NCBI GenBank assembly: GCA_036435485.1
Contig: CM071599.1
Coordinates: 210,217,178-210,281,177 of the forward strand
Source: Saposhnikovia divaricata
Lineage: Eukaryota; Streptophyta; Magnoliopsida; Apiales; Apiaceae
Length of the DNA: 64,000 nt
Direction: 5' to 3'
The notes beneath the pieces were generated by a model. It made no database searches and was not told the DNA's origin. It saw only the letters and a program-made list of their open reading frames with translations. Both the position numbers and the translations under genes were made by a program. Each line of letters begins with the position of its first letter. Position 1 is the stretch's first letter. This document shows positions 24,391 to 36,500 of the stretch, one piece after another.

Positions 24391-25384
24391 TACTTTTTGT
24401 TAACTTATTTTTTTCTCACATCAATTTCTATATATTTAAGTCACGTTTTAACTCGTGTTTTTTTTTTTTGCAGATATTTGTATATTATACTTTTATTTTA
24501 TGTTTAAAAATATATATATTTTTATTTTTTTAGTCAACTTTTTTTAAAAAATTCACTTTAAGTAAAATTAGCGAAACAAATACATCTAACTTAAAGTTAA
24601 ATTATCACTTTTTATTTAAAACGAATAAGTTACGTTATAAGATATTAGTAACATTTTTTAAGTTAACCTAAATGCACACAAAATCAAAAATGAAATGACA
24701 GAATGAAAGATAAATTGAATGCTGTGACGAACAAAACAGTAATAACTTAATACACGTCAGACTGCCAACTCGTACCCAATTCTCTACCGTTTTTTGTAAA
24801 CCTAGCATTTCTCGATACTATAAGAGTACTACTATGGTTTCTCCTACATGTTTCGTGGAGGTTCGCAACGAATCGAACCGAACAAAGACGACATTGTAAA
24901 TCTACCAGTTAGGAAAAATCTATAAAAGTTAAGTGACACAAGTAAAAGTCAAAGTCTGAATGAAGCATTATACACGCATTTCACCATTGTGTAGATACAT
25001 TAGTGGCTTAGAATTCTCCCGAACTTATTAGATTTTTTTAAACGTTTTTCCATTTGTTATTGTACATTCTTTTGTCGTAATAGATTAATTTCTTGTTTCT
25101 TGGGCTGTTATTCGGTCTAAAATTATCATCATTTCCCGGCCCGTATATGTAGATATTGTGCCCGATGTTCATTAGATTTTCTCACCTTTTTTTTTTTGCA
25201 TAGTTTTAATAATAATTCCGTGATACCCTTTTTTCTCAAATTCATTTAATTTATATGTATTTTTTGTTAAAAAAAAATATAATTACAATGTGTTGCATGC
25301 AAATTAAATTAAGCAGCTAGATTTTCTTGAAATAAAGTAAAACCCAAATTAAGGTTTAGTAAGATTAATGACTAAGTCCACAAA
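24391..25384. other. AT-rich intergenic stretch
   Basis: No gene, repeat or transposon end that I can support. Contains several poly-T runs. Confidence 0.4.
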
Positions 25385-26464
25385 TGTAACAACATGACCT
25401 TTCGAACTATTAATTCTAAATCGAAAACTAAAATAAACTATAATTTATTAAACCAAAAATCAATTACAAAGGTAATTATTACAAAAGCGCAGCTAACATT
25501 GACAATCTACTTTGAACCTTAAATCCTCGAACTCCAACGTTACCAAACTCGATCGTACACCGAACCTGAAAATTGTAAGTAATGAGCTATACAGCCCAGC
25601 AAGTAACCAAACAATCCAACTAGTAGGGCCAAGTAACACATATACAATAAGATAGTATAATATTGAATACATTACGATAATGATATACGAAACAATCACT
25701 TACGATGCACTTTTCATATTCAATACAACTCGATATGACACCACATATCAACAATAACTTAAAATCCACAATTCATACCATTACCACGACAACCCGGTGA
25801 TAAAGGTCCTAAATTTTAGAAAATTGTCACTAGAACCCGGTGACTCGGTCCTAAGTCTTTATTTTCGGCTTTTCGCAAATCATGGCATAAATCAGAGTCC
25901 CAAAACTATTGCTTACACATAACACATATATACAATAATACATATAACTTCAAAATATAATCACTTAGCCCAAGTTTTGATAACAAATACATACACATAA
26001 TAACATAATTTCGAAAATACTAGATAGATCAATCAAAAACTTACCTCGACACGGAAAAACAACAATCCAAAACATGTAATTACTCTTGACCAAATCTGTA
26101 TTTTTACTTTTTGTTTCTAGAAAAACTCAAAGAACGAAAGTTGTAGAGCACGAAATGATCTTTCCGACAAGTCCAGAATCAACGAATTCCGACATACGAT
26201 AAATTTTATACGAATTTTACAAGACTGCTGAATTATGTGTGAAAAAAAACCTACGAATTTTATTATAAAAGATGAGGAAGAAGAATAAAATGTTTATATA
26301 GAGCTTAAAAACCCTAATTACAAACCTATTGAGTAGTTATTTGTATTCAAGTCTGGTCCATATTTTAGGCCCACTATTATATTTCAATTTTAAATTCTAA
26401 TTATTATCTAATTTTAATCTATTATTCTTTTATTATTATTATTCTAAAATTACAAGATATATCA
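25385..26464 (-). mobile_element. probable solo LTR, Ty3/gypsy type
   Basis: A 1,080-bp segment starting TGTAACAACATG and ending ATATATCA, flanked by ACAAA (25380-25384) and GCAAA (26465-26469), a 4/5 match to a target duplication. Read on the minus strand it has a TATATAAAC box near 26297 and sequence like the 5' LTR leader of plant gypsy elements. There is no internal coding domain on either side. The borders were chosen by eye. Confidence 0.45.
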
Positions 26465-26815
26465 GCAAATGACTCAAGTCCTAAAAAAATATTTCATCCG
26501 AGATTTTATTAAAATAAATACTTATTTATAAATCATATAAGGTCAATTATTTAATATAAGAAAAAAAACCATCACCAAACTTCGTTTGTTTTTGAAATGG
26601 TATGAAAGTTTTGATAATTGTGGGTCCGTTTGGGAAATCTTATTTTTCAGAAATAAGTTACTTATTCTTTAAAAAAGTTAGGAAATATGTGTTTTTTTTG
26701 AAATAAGTAACTTATTTTTGCAAGATAGCGAATATTAAAACATTCACACACATTTTTTTCTAAAAAGAAATATGTAAATACGAAATTTTATCCAAAATAA
26801 GTAATCATCAATATA

Positions 26816-27477
26816 TCTATTATATATATAAAGGAGGATAGCGGGAGTTTAGGTGGCGCTCTAATATCGTCTCAATCGATTTTTCTAATTTTCTAGAATT
26901 TTAAACACTAATAAATATGAAAATATCAATTAGCATATTAGAAGTAGAATAGGTGTTCGAATTTATAAAGGAGAAGAGTTCGAATTTAATAAGAGTTTGA
27001 ATTTATAGAAAAAATATATAAATAAAAGTTTTACTAGAACTAGAATAGGTGTTTGAATATATAGAGCAGACATATAATTAAATATTTTATAGAAAGTACG
27101 ATCTTCTTAAATTATATATTTTTTATATAAGTTAATTATACTTATATTAGGAAAATTTATTCATAAATCAAATACTATTGTCATGAAAAAAGTCACCATA
27201 TTTAAAAAGAACAGAATTGACGTGTTAACATAATAAAAGAATAATGAGTAAAAGAACAATCTCATGCAGTCTTTATAATATATGTTAAAAAGTTGGGATT
27301 TCGGTTTTAACGAAAGAGCGGCTCAATCGAAAGAATCGTATTTAATAAAAAATTGATTCATTATAAAAGATTATTTAATTATTAAAATTTAATATTAATA
27401 TTATAATATAACGTAAATGTATTGATTTTTTTTAAAAATATTGTAACGCCGCCGCGAAGCACGACTTTATCAACTAG
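26816..27477 (+). mobile_element. non-autonomous Helitron, 662 bp
   Basis: 5' end TCTATTATATATATAAAGGA preceded by A. 3' end ...GCCGCCGCGAAGCACGAC TTTATCAA CTAG followed by T, with a short GC-rich hairpin before CTAG. TC...CTAG inserted between A and T is the Helitron signature. It has no Rep/helicase sequence. Its body is shared with the Helitrons at 41754-42518 and 40069-41753, on the opposite strand. Confidence 0.85.
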
Positions 27478-27877
27478 TTTAATCCTAAAATTTGTCAAAC
27501 GGGGCACTCTATTAACCTTAGGGACCGGCTGAGGAATGAGAATACAAAATTAAAAAAAAAGGAAAAAGAATACAAAATCAGAAAACCATGAAGGGTATGG
27601 GAAAGAGGCGAAGGAAAATAAGAATAATACATTCTTTTAAATTAATAAGAAATGACTTATTTAATTAATAAATATAAAGTTCTCCTTCCAGCTAATTTGT
27701 ACCTAAGAAATCATAATCTATATTATATTCTTATATATAATAAACATAAGAGGATCTTATTCCAAATATCCTTATATATAATAAGAATAAGAGGGATCTT
27801 ATCCAAATATTTGATCTACTACCAAAATCATATGATCCGTTGGATTAAAAACAGACGATCAAGATTAGATCACATGA

Positions 27878-28066
27878 AAAAAATTATAATCTAAAAAGGA
27901 TATAATTAGAAAAGGTTTTATTAGAAGTAAATTTTAAAAAGAAAATTATAATCTAAAAAGGATATAATTAAAAAAGGTTACATTATAATTGAATTTAAAA
28001 AAAATTATAATCTGAAAAAGATATAATTTAAAAAAAGTTGTATTAGAATTGAGTTTTATTTATTTA
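27878..28066. repeat. three 59-62-bp tandem repeats
   Basis: AAATTATAATCTAAAAAGGA-type units start at 27881, 27943 and 28002. AT-rich and noncoding. The rest of 27478-28301 shows nothing else that I can support. Confidence 0.75.
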
Positions 28067-28301
28067 TTTATTAATATTTAAAAAAATCATATTTACTATT
28101 TGGGCTTATCTTGAGACCTAGAAATCAGATTTAGATGATTTTACAATCCACGTGAACCTCATAAAATTATCATAGTGATGATTTAATAATTATTATTCAA
28201 ATGAAAATAATCAGCATCTCAAAAGAAAATATAATTACGAATTTTACATTAATCCTATTCAATGTAGAATAATGATATTCAATGTAGAAAACCTAATTAT
28301 A

Positions 28302-29836
28302 CTAGCTTATAACCCGTGCGATGCACAGATTTTTTTGATTTGTAACAAAATTTATTTTATGTTATAACTATATTTTTATATAATTATTATTTACAATATT
28401 TTATTTTAATTTTAATATTAATAATTTAATATAAATTTAATTAATGATATGCATGGTTTAAAACTTTTATTATAAAATTTTAAAATAAATACGTTTTTGA
28501 AAGAATTCGAACCTTGAATATAATATATTTAATCATTAGATCTAACGATTTTGATTTTTTACTAAAAATTTAATGGTCATTATTCGTAATATACGGATTT
28601 TTATTATATTTTTTTAGTGATTAGAAGATATGATGAGATATTTTTGGGTATATATTAATTATTGCTAGATAGGATATGATTGGAAGATATGATATGATCG
28701 ATATTTTTAGGTGTTTATAAAAGATAATATCTTCAACTAAAACTAAAAGTAAATGTGAAAAAGACAATCGACTAATTACCATAATTATATTATGTTATTA
28801 TTTATTTTAGGTGTTTTAATAGTATAGATATAGTATATATCTTTCTTTATAATAAAGGTTAAATAAGTTAATTTACGAAATACTAAAGAACATATACAAA
28901 AAAATAAGTGCCAAAATTTTTAATGTTTCTGCTAATGTTTTCTTATTATAAACAATGTATACATATTTTTAATATATTTTATTAATAATTGAAAAATATG
29001 ATGTTATATTTTCGGGGTATATATTAATGATTGTAAGATTAGTTTTAAATTAAAAAGGTAACGTGTTTTAATTCGAAAGGAAATATTAATGATTGGAAGA
29101 TATGATAGGATTGATGTTTTTAGGTGTTAATAAAAGGTAATATATCTTCAATTAAAAGTAAATGTGAAAAAAGGCAATTGACTACTTACCATTAATTTAT
29201 ATTATGTTATTATTTATTTTATGAGTTTTAAAATATTTTTAGGTGTTTATTAAAGGTAATATCTTCAACTAAAAGTAAATGTGAAAAAGTCAATAGACTA
29301 ATTACCATAATTATATTATGTTATTATTTATTTTAGGTGTTTTAATAGCATAGATATTGTATATATTTTTCTTTATAATAAAGGTTAAATAAGTAAATTC
29401 ACGAAATACTAAAAAACATATACCAAAAAATAAGTTCCAAATTTTTTAATGTTTCGGTTAATGTTTCCTTATTATAAACAATATATACATATTTTTAATA
29501 TATTTTATTAATAATTGAAAAATATGATGTTTATATAATGATTGTAAGATTAGTTTTAAATTAAAAAGGTAAAGTTTTAATTCGAAAAGAAATATTAATG
29601 ATCGGAAGATTGATGTTTTTAGGTGTTAATAAAATGTAATATCTTCAACTAAAAGTAAATGTGAAAAAAGGCAATTGACTACTTACCATTAATTTATATT
29701 ATGTTATTATTTATTTTATGAGTTTTAATAGTATATATATCATATATTTTTTTCTTTATAATGAAAGGTAAATAAGTAAATTCACTACGTACCAAAAAAC
29801 CGGTACCAAGTTTCGAAATTTATATAATAGTATAGA
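28302..29836 (-). mobile_element. non-autonomous Helitron, 1.5 kb
   Basis: On the minus strand the 5' end is TCTATACTATTATATAAATT (from 29836), preceded by A, and the 3' end is GTGCATCGCACGGGTTATAAG CTAG (28302-28305), followed by T. GTGC-ATC-GCAC forms the terminal hairpin. The interior has long direct repeats: GGTGTTTTAATAG(T/C)ATAGAT at 28810 and 29336 (period about 526 bp) and a third partial copy near 29715. Confidence 0.8.
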
Positions 29837-31649
29837 TATGATTTAAATTATTGACATATACATTTTCGTGCTACAATATAAATATACTTTTTAGTTTATA
29901 ACATATTAAAATAAAATATTTTTTTATGCTAGATCCAATGGTTTTCATCTATCTATTTTAAGATCTTTGTCGTACGGAGGATCAGACTACCGATTATCAA
30001 AATTTTGGATAAAATCCCTCTTACACTTATTATTAAAATTGTATTTAGTTGTTAGTAGAACTATCTTCAAATAATTATATGGGTATTTTGATAATTAAAA
30101 AAATAATAAGTAGAATTCTTAAATCAAATGGAATTTTCAGCGTGAAAAATCGTCAATTTCTTCTCTTTTTTGTTTCTACGTAGATTTAATTAGAAAAAAA
30201 GATTATTAGACCATCACTAAATTAAAGTTATTTTGTTAATTTCAGGTTGGCTGTAATCGTCCAAATCAAATTTTAAGAATTCAAGATAGAGTACAAATAT
30301 TAAATTGAACATGTAAAATCTTATATATGTATATCAAATTTTAATAACAATTTGATATATAAATTAATACCAAATAAAATTAAAAAAAATATAATTATAG
30401 ATATTAAAAAAGAAACTTAAAATTAATAATATACTAAAAATAGAATATAGTATTATATAAATTTTTTATCTATAATAGATTAATAATAAATAAAATTAAT
30501 AATATAGCTACTCTTATATTACTAGAGTGGAGTTATATAATTTTAATTAATTAAAATATTAATTAAATTTAATAGTGAAATTTTGTATTAGGAGTCTACT
30601 AACTATCAATCGGAAAAAAATGTCGAAAATATAATATTATATACAACTTGAGGCTTTTAAGATTTTATTTTATATACATCAGGGGTAAAGTTGTCCAAAA
30701 ATACAAGATATATAATTTAGAGACAATTCATCTTTGATTCACAATTATAATCATACACCAATATCAATCACAAAATCCTCCATTCACATCATAAAAATTT
30801 AAATATTTTTATCAACTTTTGTGAAAATACTATGCATGAGATTAAATGTTCAACAACAGAATATTCAAATACAAGTAAGTTCACTTGCACAATTTTAGAA
30901 TTCATGTGCTTGGTTTTAAAATTCGGATGCATAACTTTTAAGTTCAGTTGTAGAACAATAAAATTATGATATAAATATAATATGAGATAATAATGTTCAA
31001 CAACGGAATATTGTTAAAAAATTAAGTTCAGTTGTAGAATTTTGTAACAAAAAGGCAAGTTCAGCTGTAAAAATTTTAAGCTCATGTGCACAAATTTGGA
31101 ATTTAGTAGCAAAATATTGTATTTTTTACTGCGAAATAAAATAGGTTCTATAGTAGAACCCTATTATTTTAGGGATTATTTTTTTTGTAAAATAAGTTTA
31201 ATAAAATAAATTAAAATTTTGAAGGAAGAAGATTGGTAAAAAGTTATGTGATATAAAAAATATTAATAAAAATAAAAGAGTTTAATAAATGACCCATTAA
31301 TTAAATTTTCTTATTCAATTAATTGAACTAATAATGTAATTTTTATTTCCAACAATATCCTTACAAAAATTATTTAAAAATGAAATGAATCTAGACATTT
31401 GATTTAGAAGTAATACAACGATTGTTCTCTTTTAGTGTTTGGTTATTTCTTGATACAGATCCTATAAATATTATTGATAATTAAATTATGATCAACATAA
31501 ACATGATTTTTTTTAAAAAAACATTAGTATCAAAGTAAGTAAATGTCATTAAATAATTTAATCAAAATAATATGATAAATAGTTTTATTTTTAAAAAAAT
31601 AAAAATTTAAAATAATTGATCACGATCCGTGCTTCGCACTGATTATCAG
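29837..31649. other. very AT-rich region before a Helitron 3' end
   Basis: No gene. From about 30840 to 31110 it has several variants of AAGTTCAGTTGTAGAA and CATGTGCACAA at irregular spacing. It may be the body of the Helitron whose 3' end lies at 31653, but I could not find that element's 5' end. Confidence 0.4.
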
Positions 31650-31653
31650 CTAG
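31628..31653 (+). mobile_element. Helitron 3' terminus (5' end not found)
   Basis: CCGTGCTTCGCACTGATTAT then CAG and CTAG followed by T. The stem GTGC-TTC-GCAC just before CTAG is the standard Helitron 3' hairpin. Confidence 0.65.
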
Positions 31654-31854
31654 TACATCTTAAATTTAAGTTTAAATAATTTCTACTTAAAATTCCGTTA
31701 GTACCATACACAAGATAGTTTATTTTAAATTATTATTACTAAGTGTTACATGATAAAATATAATTTGCATTTTTACAGGTAAGAAATGTATACAATTAAA
31801 ATAATTAGATTTAGTTTTTCTATAAGATTAATTACAATTTAAACTACTCCCTCT

Positions 31855-32098
31855 ATACATTTTTAGTATTTGGAAAACAAATTATCGCTAAATAGTTGTC
31901 CTATTCTTATTCCAATATGGTACCAATTTTCTATATTTATCTCTTCATTTCTAATTCAAATGTTTCTTCATTTCTAATTCAAATATTTGACTTTACCAGT
32001 AATCTCATCATTAGTAATAATAATTAAGGATAATGCATGAAAATAATTTATAACATTAATTTTTTTAATATATAATATATTTCAAATGTGAAGGAGTA
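31855..32098. mobile_element. Stowaway-like MITE
   Basis: TACTCCCTCTATAC at the left and GAAGGAGTA at the right, 244 bp, TA at both borders. It lies about 220 bp upstream of the TATA box of the proline-rich protein gene. Confidence 0.65.
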
Positions 32099-32319
32099 TT
32101 AAAACAAAATTATAATCACCTAAACAACCTAATAATACAAAAGACCAGCAAAGTCTTTTTCCCAAAGTAAAAGCCTAGCAGATATTAAAATGCATAAGGT
32201 GAGAAAAACACATTGTGATGTGAACGCCAAATATTTTACTTTGAAATTGAATTATCAAAATCCAAGAAAAAGAATTATCTACACATATATAGTTGTTGTA
32301 ATGTTTACGAAGAGCACTA

Positions 32320-32326
32320 TATATAG
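32320..32326 (+). promoter_or_regulatory. TATA box of the proline-rich protein gene
   Basis: TATATAT within CACTATATATAGAGGG, about 100 bp before the ATG at 32424. Spacing fits a 5'UTR of about 70 bp. Confidence 0.6.
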
Positions 32327-32423
32327 AGGGTAAAACTCCCCATATATCCAGCAACAAACATTTGTAGTCTTTGCATTAGCCTATTCAGTCATTCTAGTGC
32401 AGCTTGTAAAGATATATTCCAAA

Positions 32424-32816
32424 ATGGGACCTTCACTAGCATTATGCACTCTTGCAACAATATTACTTAGCATTGCTACCAATTATGCAGTTGCACATCC
32501 CCACTACTACCATAAATCTCCACCTCCACTGGCAACCACTAGCCATCCCCCACCATCAACACCACCACCATCGCCTTCTCCGTCACCAGTTACCTACACA
32601 TCTCCACCGAAACCTTCTCCATCTCCATCACCAACTCCATCTTCGCCATCCCCTTCTCCATCGCATACATGTGTTTGTCATTGTCCACTAGCACCCACTC
32701 CGTCTCCACCGTCACCTTATGTCCACACACCTGCTCCGGCTCCAGCAGTGCCAGCACCAGCACCTACACCAAAGTCACCTGACACCTACAAGTACTCTCC
32801 ACCACCTCCTTACTAA
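32424..32816 (+). CDS. secreted proline-rich / arabinogalactan-extensin-like protein
   Basis: A single-exon gene of 130 aa. The ATG at 32424 is in good context (AAAATGGG) and opens a signal peptide (MGPSLALCTLATILL..., cleavage likely after AVA). An upstream in-frame GTG at 32397 is not needed. The mature part is Pro/Ser/Thr-rich: SPPPL, many SPSPSP blocks (AGP-type glycomodules), Ala-Pro repeats (APAPA) and a C-terminal YKYSPPPPY of extensin type. In the middle is a small Cys/His cluster, HTCVCHC. Likely O-glycosylated and in the cell wall; the exact role is unknown. No GPI-anchor hydrophobic tail is seen. Confidence 0.85.
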   Translation: MGPSLALCTLATILLSIATNYAVAHPHYYHKSPPPLATTSHPPPSTPPPSPSPSPVTYTSPPKPSPSPSPTPSSPSPSPSHTCVCHCPLAPTPSPPSPYVHTPAPAPAVPAPAPTPKSPDTYKYSPPPPY

Positions 32817-33535
32817 ATATCAATGCAATGCCCGCACCTGCCATGCATGCATTTTCTGCTAATTGATTCACGCGTGTACACTACTTATGATGTAGTCCCA
32901 AGAACTAAGGTGATTGAAAATAAATGTAATGTTGCTTGTGTTTTTATGCTATTAAATAAATAGGCATGAGCATCACAATGCCTCAAATAATACACTTTTT
33001 GTTATTATTATGTTGTATGATGAAGTGATCAGGTATCTTTCTTAGTTTAGTATGGTCTATATCTCTTAGCGTGTGAAATTGTAACAGATAGAATTTGATG
33101 CCTCTAATAAAAGCATAGAGGACTTCGACTTCTAAAGATATCACCAATCTAAACATAAGCAAAAATACATTGAACAATAATAAGCATTTTGCCTTGGTCT
33201 CACACACCAAATGACTCTTGACTGAATGATTGAAATATAGTTTAACCGGACTCTGTACAGTAGCACACCAAAGGTGACATCGTTACATCTTGACACGTTT
33301 TCAGGAATTGGAATAATTAAGATCACATTTTTATAATCTCAAACAAAAATTACATGTGTATAGAATCAGTGGTGAGCAATTCATTATATTATTTGACAAG
33401 CTAATACAAACTACAAAGGTAATAAATCTAGTAAAAGAAAATTTCTGTATGGAAGAGTATAACAAGGGAAGAGAAGGTAAAAACCTAAAAAAAAAGCACA
33501 AACAGAGCAAGGAAAGCACTCCTTTTTTATGCTAA

Positions 33536-36500
33536 CTACTTTGCTGCCTGCTTGGGTGCATTGGCAAAGACCTCCTTGTAACAGATGGGGCAAGCCTAGA
33601 AACAAGATATATTTAGATCCTAGCTAAATTTTCGTGTAACAAGCATTAAAAGGAAAAAAGTTCAATGATTTTGGTGGCTTACCTTGTTAATACTAAGCCA
33701 TTTGCTGCCGCAACCAGCATGATAGATGTGTTTGCATGGAAGAGTAATTTGTTGGTCACCGCGTTTATACTCCATCTGGCAAATCACACACCTGCTCACG
33801 AGAAGAAAGTGCCAAAGGCTCAAAACGAGGGACTGGGATCATAACATACTTTTCTGAATAAGTGAAGTATATATTTACCAAAAACTGTTGGTCATCATCG
33901 TCCATATCTAAGCCATTTCATATCGACCCAAACGGATAAGTTTTATGCCATAAGTTCCATGTAACTCGATATTACAAGCTAGAACTGAAATTACCTACAT
34001 GACTGGTAAATATATATGCTAAAGCAACGGACACCTGTTTTAAAGTCTCATTTCTCTGTCTTTGGCACATCGAACTTCTATCTTTTTCACATGTTGCATG
34101 TTATATAGGCATATGCATCATTTATTAAAGTGGATCTTTTATTCAGCTACTCAACTTAATTGGACTTCTATCTTTAATTCAGCTTATTTGAACAAAGTTA
34201 GTACCACATACCATATAAAAAGTGATTTTAAGAAAAAACAGTTATTATTTTTTATACTCAAGTTTGGATATTCTTATGGTAGTGCATAACTATTGATGCA
34301 CTGGCTGCTCCATCAATTTACATTCGAAATGCAAATTAGGTTTCTGAATTTCGTCATTATACCTTTTATATGTCTAATACCTTATATACATGGTTACATA
34401 CCTATAAGTAAGTAGGTCTGTCCTGTCCAGACTCCAGAGTGGATGGACGATTTAAAAAAAAATGTGTGCTAAAGTCATGTAAAAACAGGTCGGCAGGCTT
34501 ATTTAGTGCACAAAACTAACAAATAAAAGAATTTGTAGAAGAATGCAAAAAAGATTTCAACTATGAATAGAAAGACGTCAGCATGGACTTTTGATAATGA
34601 TAATTGAACTATATGCAACTTGAAGTAACATGAAATCTTTATCAAATAGAAAACATGTTTGAAGCTGCAACAATGAAGTAAAAAAGAAGCTAGTGAGAAA
34701 TATAAGGCTTCTGTATCTCAATTTTACCTCTCTTTTCTAGATTTCCTTCTTGAAAAAAACCCACACTTGAACTTTGAGACTGGAAGCAAGGAAATACTTT
34801 CTTGGGAAAGACCACGACTTTGAGTTCCAACTGTGTCACCTAACTCAAGCAGTTCCTGCTTACAAAACATTATGACAGTCAGTATAAGTTTTTAGTCTAG
34901 ATTACGTAACATGATTAACACTTTTTGTAGAGAGTATATATCACTAAACAAATATATCGATATATAGTGTAGCCTTCTGTTAATTACTCAACATTTTTAC
35001 AACTTAAACACCTACAATAGTGTTTACTTCTTTCAGGAGTTGTAAATAGCAGTCACTACTCAGACTTGCCAACAAGCATCAATACTTTAACCTAAAAAAG
35101 AAAGCAAACAAGGGAATAACTTTGCTAGCAAATTTGTCTTGATGGACTGTCAAGCAAAAACTAGCTCAATTCTATCTCTCAACTGCAAAAGATGTCTTAA
35201 TTAAATTATTAATGAATTTGAATTTTATCTATCGCATGTTGGGTTATTGTATGAGACAAAATTCTCAGTATACAGAGTGAGAGAGGAACACATATATGTA
35301 GACCTTTGATAATGGCCCTTAACCTGTAAATTTGTACACTGTTCCTTCTGGTGGACAAATACAGTCAAGCAAGGGCCATGCACCTGGATACCTACTATTA
35401 TCCCAGAGATATTGACTATCACATTCTACAGTTTGTAAAGTTTGCTCGCTGTAAAACCAAACTAGACGAGGACAAATTACTCTGTCTTGAATGTTAAAAA
35501 CAATAATGCAATTCATATTGAAGTGCTAGAAGTGATAACAGCACCAAGATGTAACGGAACCGTGTTTTGTTCATGCTAATGTACTTTAAGGCCAAAACAC
35601 TTGTCATACTTTAAATGTTCATCCTTCAACCTTCACAAGTATTTGACTTAACAAAACTGAGCATAGTAACTGAACTATCATTTTGAACTGTGATTATGTG
35701 AACTATCTGCATACTTTAAACATACTGACAATATGACGAAAAACAGAATCTTAGTTCCACAAGTTGGGTTCCATGAAAATGTGCATGGCCAGAACACTAG
35801 AACGACATAGATATTAAGTGGCGCTATCTTACATCTGTGGTTTGATTTTGACGATATAACACACTACTAAAATGCAAACTATAATACAACACACATATAT
35901 ATTTGTGCCTTGCCCCATTGTGTAAAGACATATTACCATTTACTCCTCATTAAGATTTAACATAGGCACTCACACTTTCAAACAGCACACTCAAATAATG
36001 TACATTATAATCGTGACTGCAGCACTTATAGTACATATAAGATGTGCAGCAGCTTTGAATTAACAGTTAAGCCTATAGCAACACAGTTCGAAAAAATTTA
36101 AAAGGATTGTAAAACATTATCTAAAGAAAGAAGAAAGAACGGGAAAGCTGTATAATGCAATTGATTCATACAATCAGGTGAATTATGTAATGAGTGTATG
36201 TTCGAACCTCATAAGTCATATTGTCAGGGTCAACATTGTCTTGCCAAACATCCTGCATGTAAGTTGGTTGAAACGTTATGACTTTTCTGATGACAGAAGA
36301 AGCAAAATAATATTCAATAGGTTATATAAATGTCTTTTAAAGAAGAAGAGGCAAAATCTGAGTTTCTAAACACCTGGTAATCATGAGTATTATGAGGACC
36401 TCGGGGGCCTGTGGAATTCAAAAGGGAACTTGATTAAAGGCATTTCATGTTTTCCATATATGCAAAAAAGCAAGCAGTGCAAAAAATTGGAAGATATAAT

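Noticed and set aside
32452..32691. 79-codon His/Leu-rich ORF overlapping the proline-rich protein gene
   Set aside because: A frame shadow of the CCA/TCA repeats; no signal peptide and no independent start context.
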